64,000 bases of DNA, taken from an uncultured Actinomycetes bacterium (GTDB taxonomy: Bacteria > Actinomycetota > Acidimicrobiia > Acidimicrobiales > RAAP-2). This document shows positions 63,427 to 64,000 of the stretch, in pieces. The stretch is from positions 18,139 to 82,138 of the forward strand of contig CAIKUQ010000068.1 of NCBI GenBank assembly GCA_903830655.1, read 5' to 3'. The notes under the pieces were generated by a model. It did no database searches and was not told where the DNA came from. It saw only the letters and a list, made by a program, of their open reading frames with translations. Position 1 is the first letter of the stretch; every line of letters starts with the position of its first letter. The translations under genes and the position numbers were made by a program.

Positions 63427-63675
63427 ATGTCAAAGACTAAAGGTGGCGGTTCTACAAGGAACGGTCGCGATTCCAATGCCCAGCGCCTTGGCGTAAAGGT
63501 ATTTGATGGCACGATCGTCAAGGTCGGCAGTATCATCGTTCGCCAGCGTGGAACCAAGTTCCACCCCGGAAAAAACGTTGAAAAGGGCCGGGATGACACG
63601 TTGTTCGCAGTCGCAGAAGGAACTGTAAAGTTCGGCTTCCGCGGCGGCCGAAAGCTAGTTGACGTAGTTAACTGA
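63427..63675 (+). CDS. rpmA: 50S ribosomal protein L27
   Basis: 82 aa, short GGAACT leader to the ATG. The sequence [23 protein letters not shown] is the conserved L27 N-terminus that reaches the peptidyl-transferase centre. Unlike Firmicutes, no cleavable N-terminal extension is present. It ends the operon before a strong terminator. Confidence 0.97.
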   Translation: MSKTKGGGSTRNGRDSNAQRLGVKVFDGTIVKVGSIIVRQRGTKFHPGKNVEKGRDDTLFAVAEGTVKFGFRGGRKLVDVVN

Positions 63676-63690
63676 GCTTTCCTCCTATAG

Positions 63691-63725
63691 AAAAAACCCC
63701 CCGGGCTTGCGCCCGGGGGGTTTTT
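63691..63725. terminator. Strong bidirectional intrinsic terminator
   Basis: AAAAA, CCCCCCGGGC, loop TTGC, GCCCGGGGGG, TTTTT: a 10-bp GC stem with a T tract on both sides, between rpmA (+) and hup (-). It ends both transcripts. Confidence 0.92.
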
Positions 63726-63741
63726 CTTTGAAACGTTGGGC

Positions 63742-64000
63742 CTACATGGAAGCCTTAACTGCCTTCTTGAAGGTTGAGCCAATGGAAACCTTTGGTGCGC
63801 GTGAAGCGGCCACCTGGATGGGCTCACCGGTCTGAGGGTTGCGGGCGGTACGGGCCTTGCGCTCGACGCGCTCGAAGCTGACAAATCCAGCCAAAACGAC
63901 CTTCTCACCATTCACAACGGTCTTAACGATCACGTCTTCGAATGCACGAAGTACATCTCCGACCGTGTTCTTTGCGGCACCGCTCTCAGCGGCAATTGCA
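63742..64000 (-). CDS. hup: DNA-binding protein HU, 5' end outside the window
   Basis: The frame is open from base 64000 and stops at 63742; at least 86 codons are visible, and the start lies upstream. The segment KNTVGDVLRAFEDVIVK, the GEKVVLAGFVSFE strand and the ARTARNPQTGEPI DNA-binding arm, with SRAPKVSIGSTFKKAV, are HU. It compacts the nucleoid. It has no C-terminal Lys/Ala-rich tail, unlike mycobacterial HupB. The GTG 63933 is internal. Confidence 0.93.
   Translation of the reverse strand, partial: AIAAESGAAKNTVGDVLRAFEDVIVKTVVNGEKVVLAGFVSFERVERKARTARNPQTGEPIQVAASRAPKVSIGSTFKKAVKASM

Overview
The window is a chromosomal segment of moderate GC content, almost certainly from the phylum Actinomycetota. 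I favour class Acidimicrobiia or a close relative; this is an inference from gene content and order, not from a search. The evidence is the block yceD/DUF177-rpmF-plsX-acpP-rnc-fpg-smc-ftsY-ffh-rpsP-khpA-rimM-trmD-rplS, together with DUF2469, ClpS-DUF2017, the PspA-HtpX-PspAB set, a PimB'-like and an MptB-like mannosyltransferase and an F420-type luciferase-like protein. Genes are packed tightly, with many 4-bp ATGA/GTGA overlaps and convergent pairs that share stop-codon bases. No insertion sequence, prophage or CRISPR array was seen, and no stretch over 300 bases lacks a gene.

Layout. (1) 1-12.7 kb: rRNA/ribosome, fatty-acid initiation, chromosome (SMC) and SRP targeting genes, all on +. 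(2) 12.7-15.6 kb: an unrecognised gene, endonuclease IV and fumarase. (3) 15.6-17.8 kb: envelope stress operon pspA-htpX-pspAB on -. (4) 17.9-23.6 kb: small accessory genes (DoxX, DsbA-like, RecB-like nuclease, MFS, monooxygenase-fold membrane protein, tRNA-Gly, globin, PH-domain protein, CGGC thioredoxin-like and Cys-rich proteins). (5) 23.6-30.5 kb: mannosyltransferase/lipoglycan region (PimB', two GT-C proteins, MptB) with a luciferase-like oxidoreductase and a secreted pentapeptide-repeat protein. (6) 30.5-40.1 kb: metabolism and housekeeping (MFS, acyl-ACP desaturase, Nudix, MmsA, thioesterase, ArfB, SurE, aldose epimerase, MpaB-like, ClpS, PQ-loop). (7) 40.1-41.8 kb: three tRNA genes around a long coiled-coil protein. 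(8) 41.8-47.9 kb: lipid methylation cluster (Cfa, DUF1365, FAD oxidoreductase) facing SRPBCC and two SDR genes. (9) 47.9-51.5 kb: PutA and tRNA-Pro. (10) 51.6-56.7 kb: tig-clpP-clpX-folC-ndk. (11) 56.7-61.2 kb: mreBCD and PBP2. (12) 61.5-64 kb: RNase E/G, rplU, rpmA, a strong terminator and the 3' part of an HU gene.

Two observations stand out. About fifteen genes have a TAnnnT -10-like hexamer ending only 6-8 nt before the start codon, the pattern expected for leaderless transcription, and it also helps choose several starts. The Fpg/MutM-family gene beside rnc and smc lacks the N-terminal catalytic proline and other active-site residues while keeping its DNA-binding scaffold. The acyl-ACP desaturase, Cfa/DUF1365/FAD set and lipoglycan genes together suggest a modified, mannosylated envelope.
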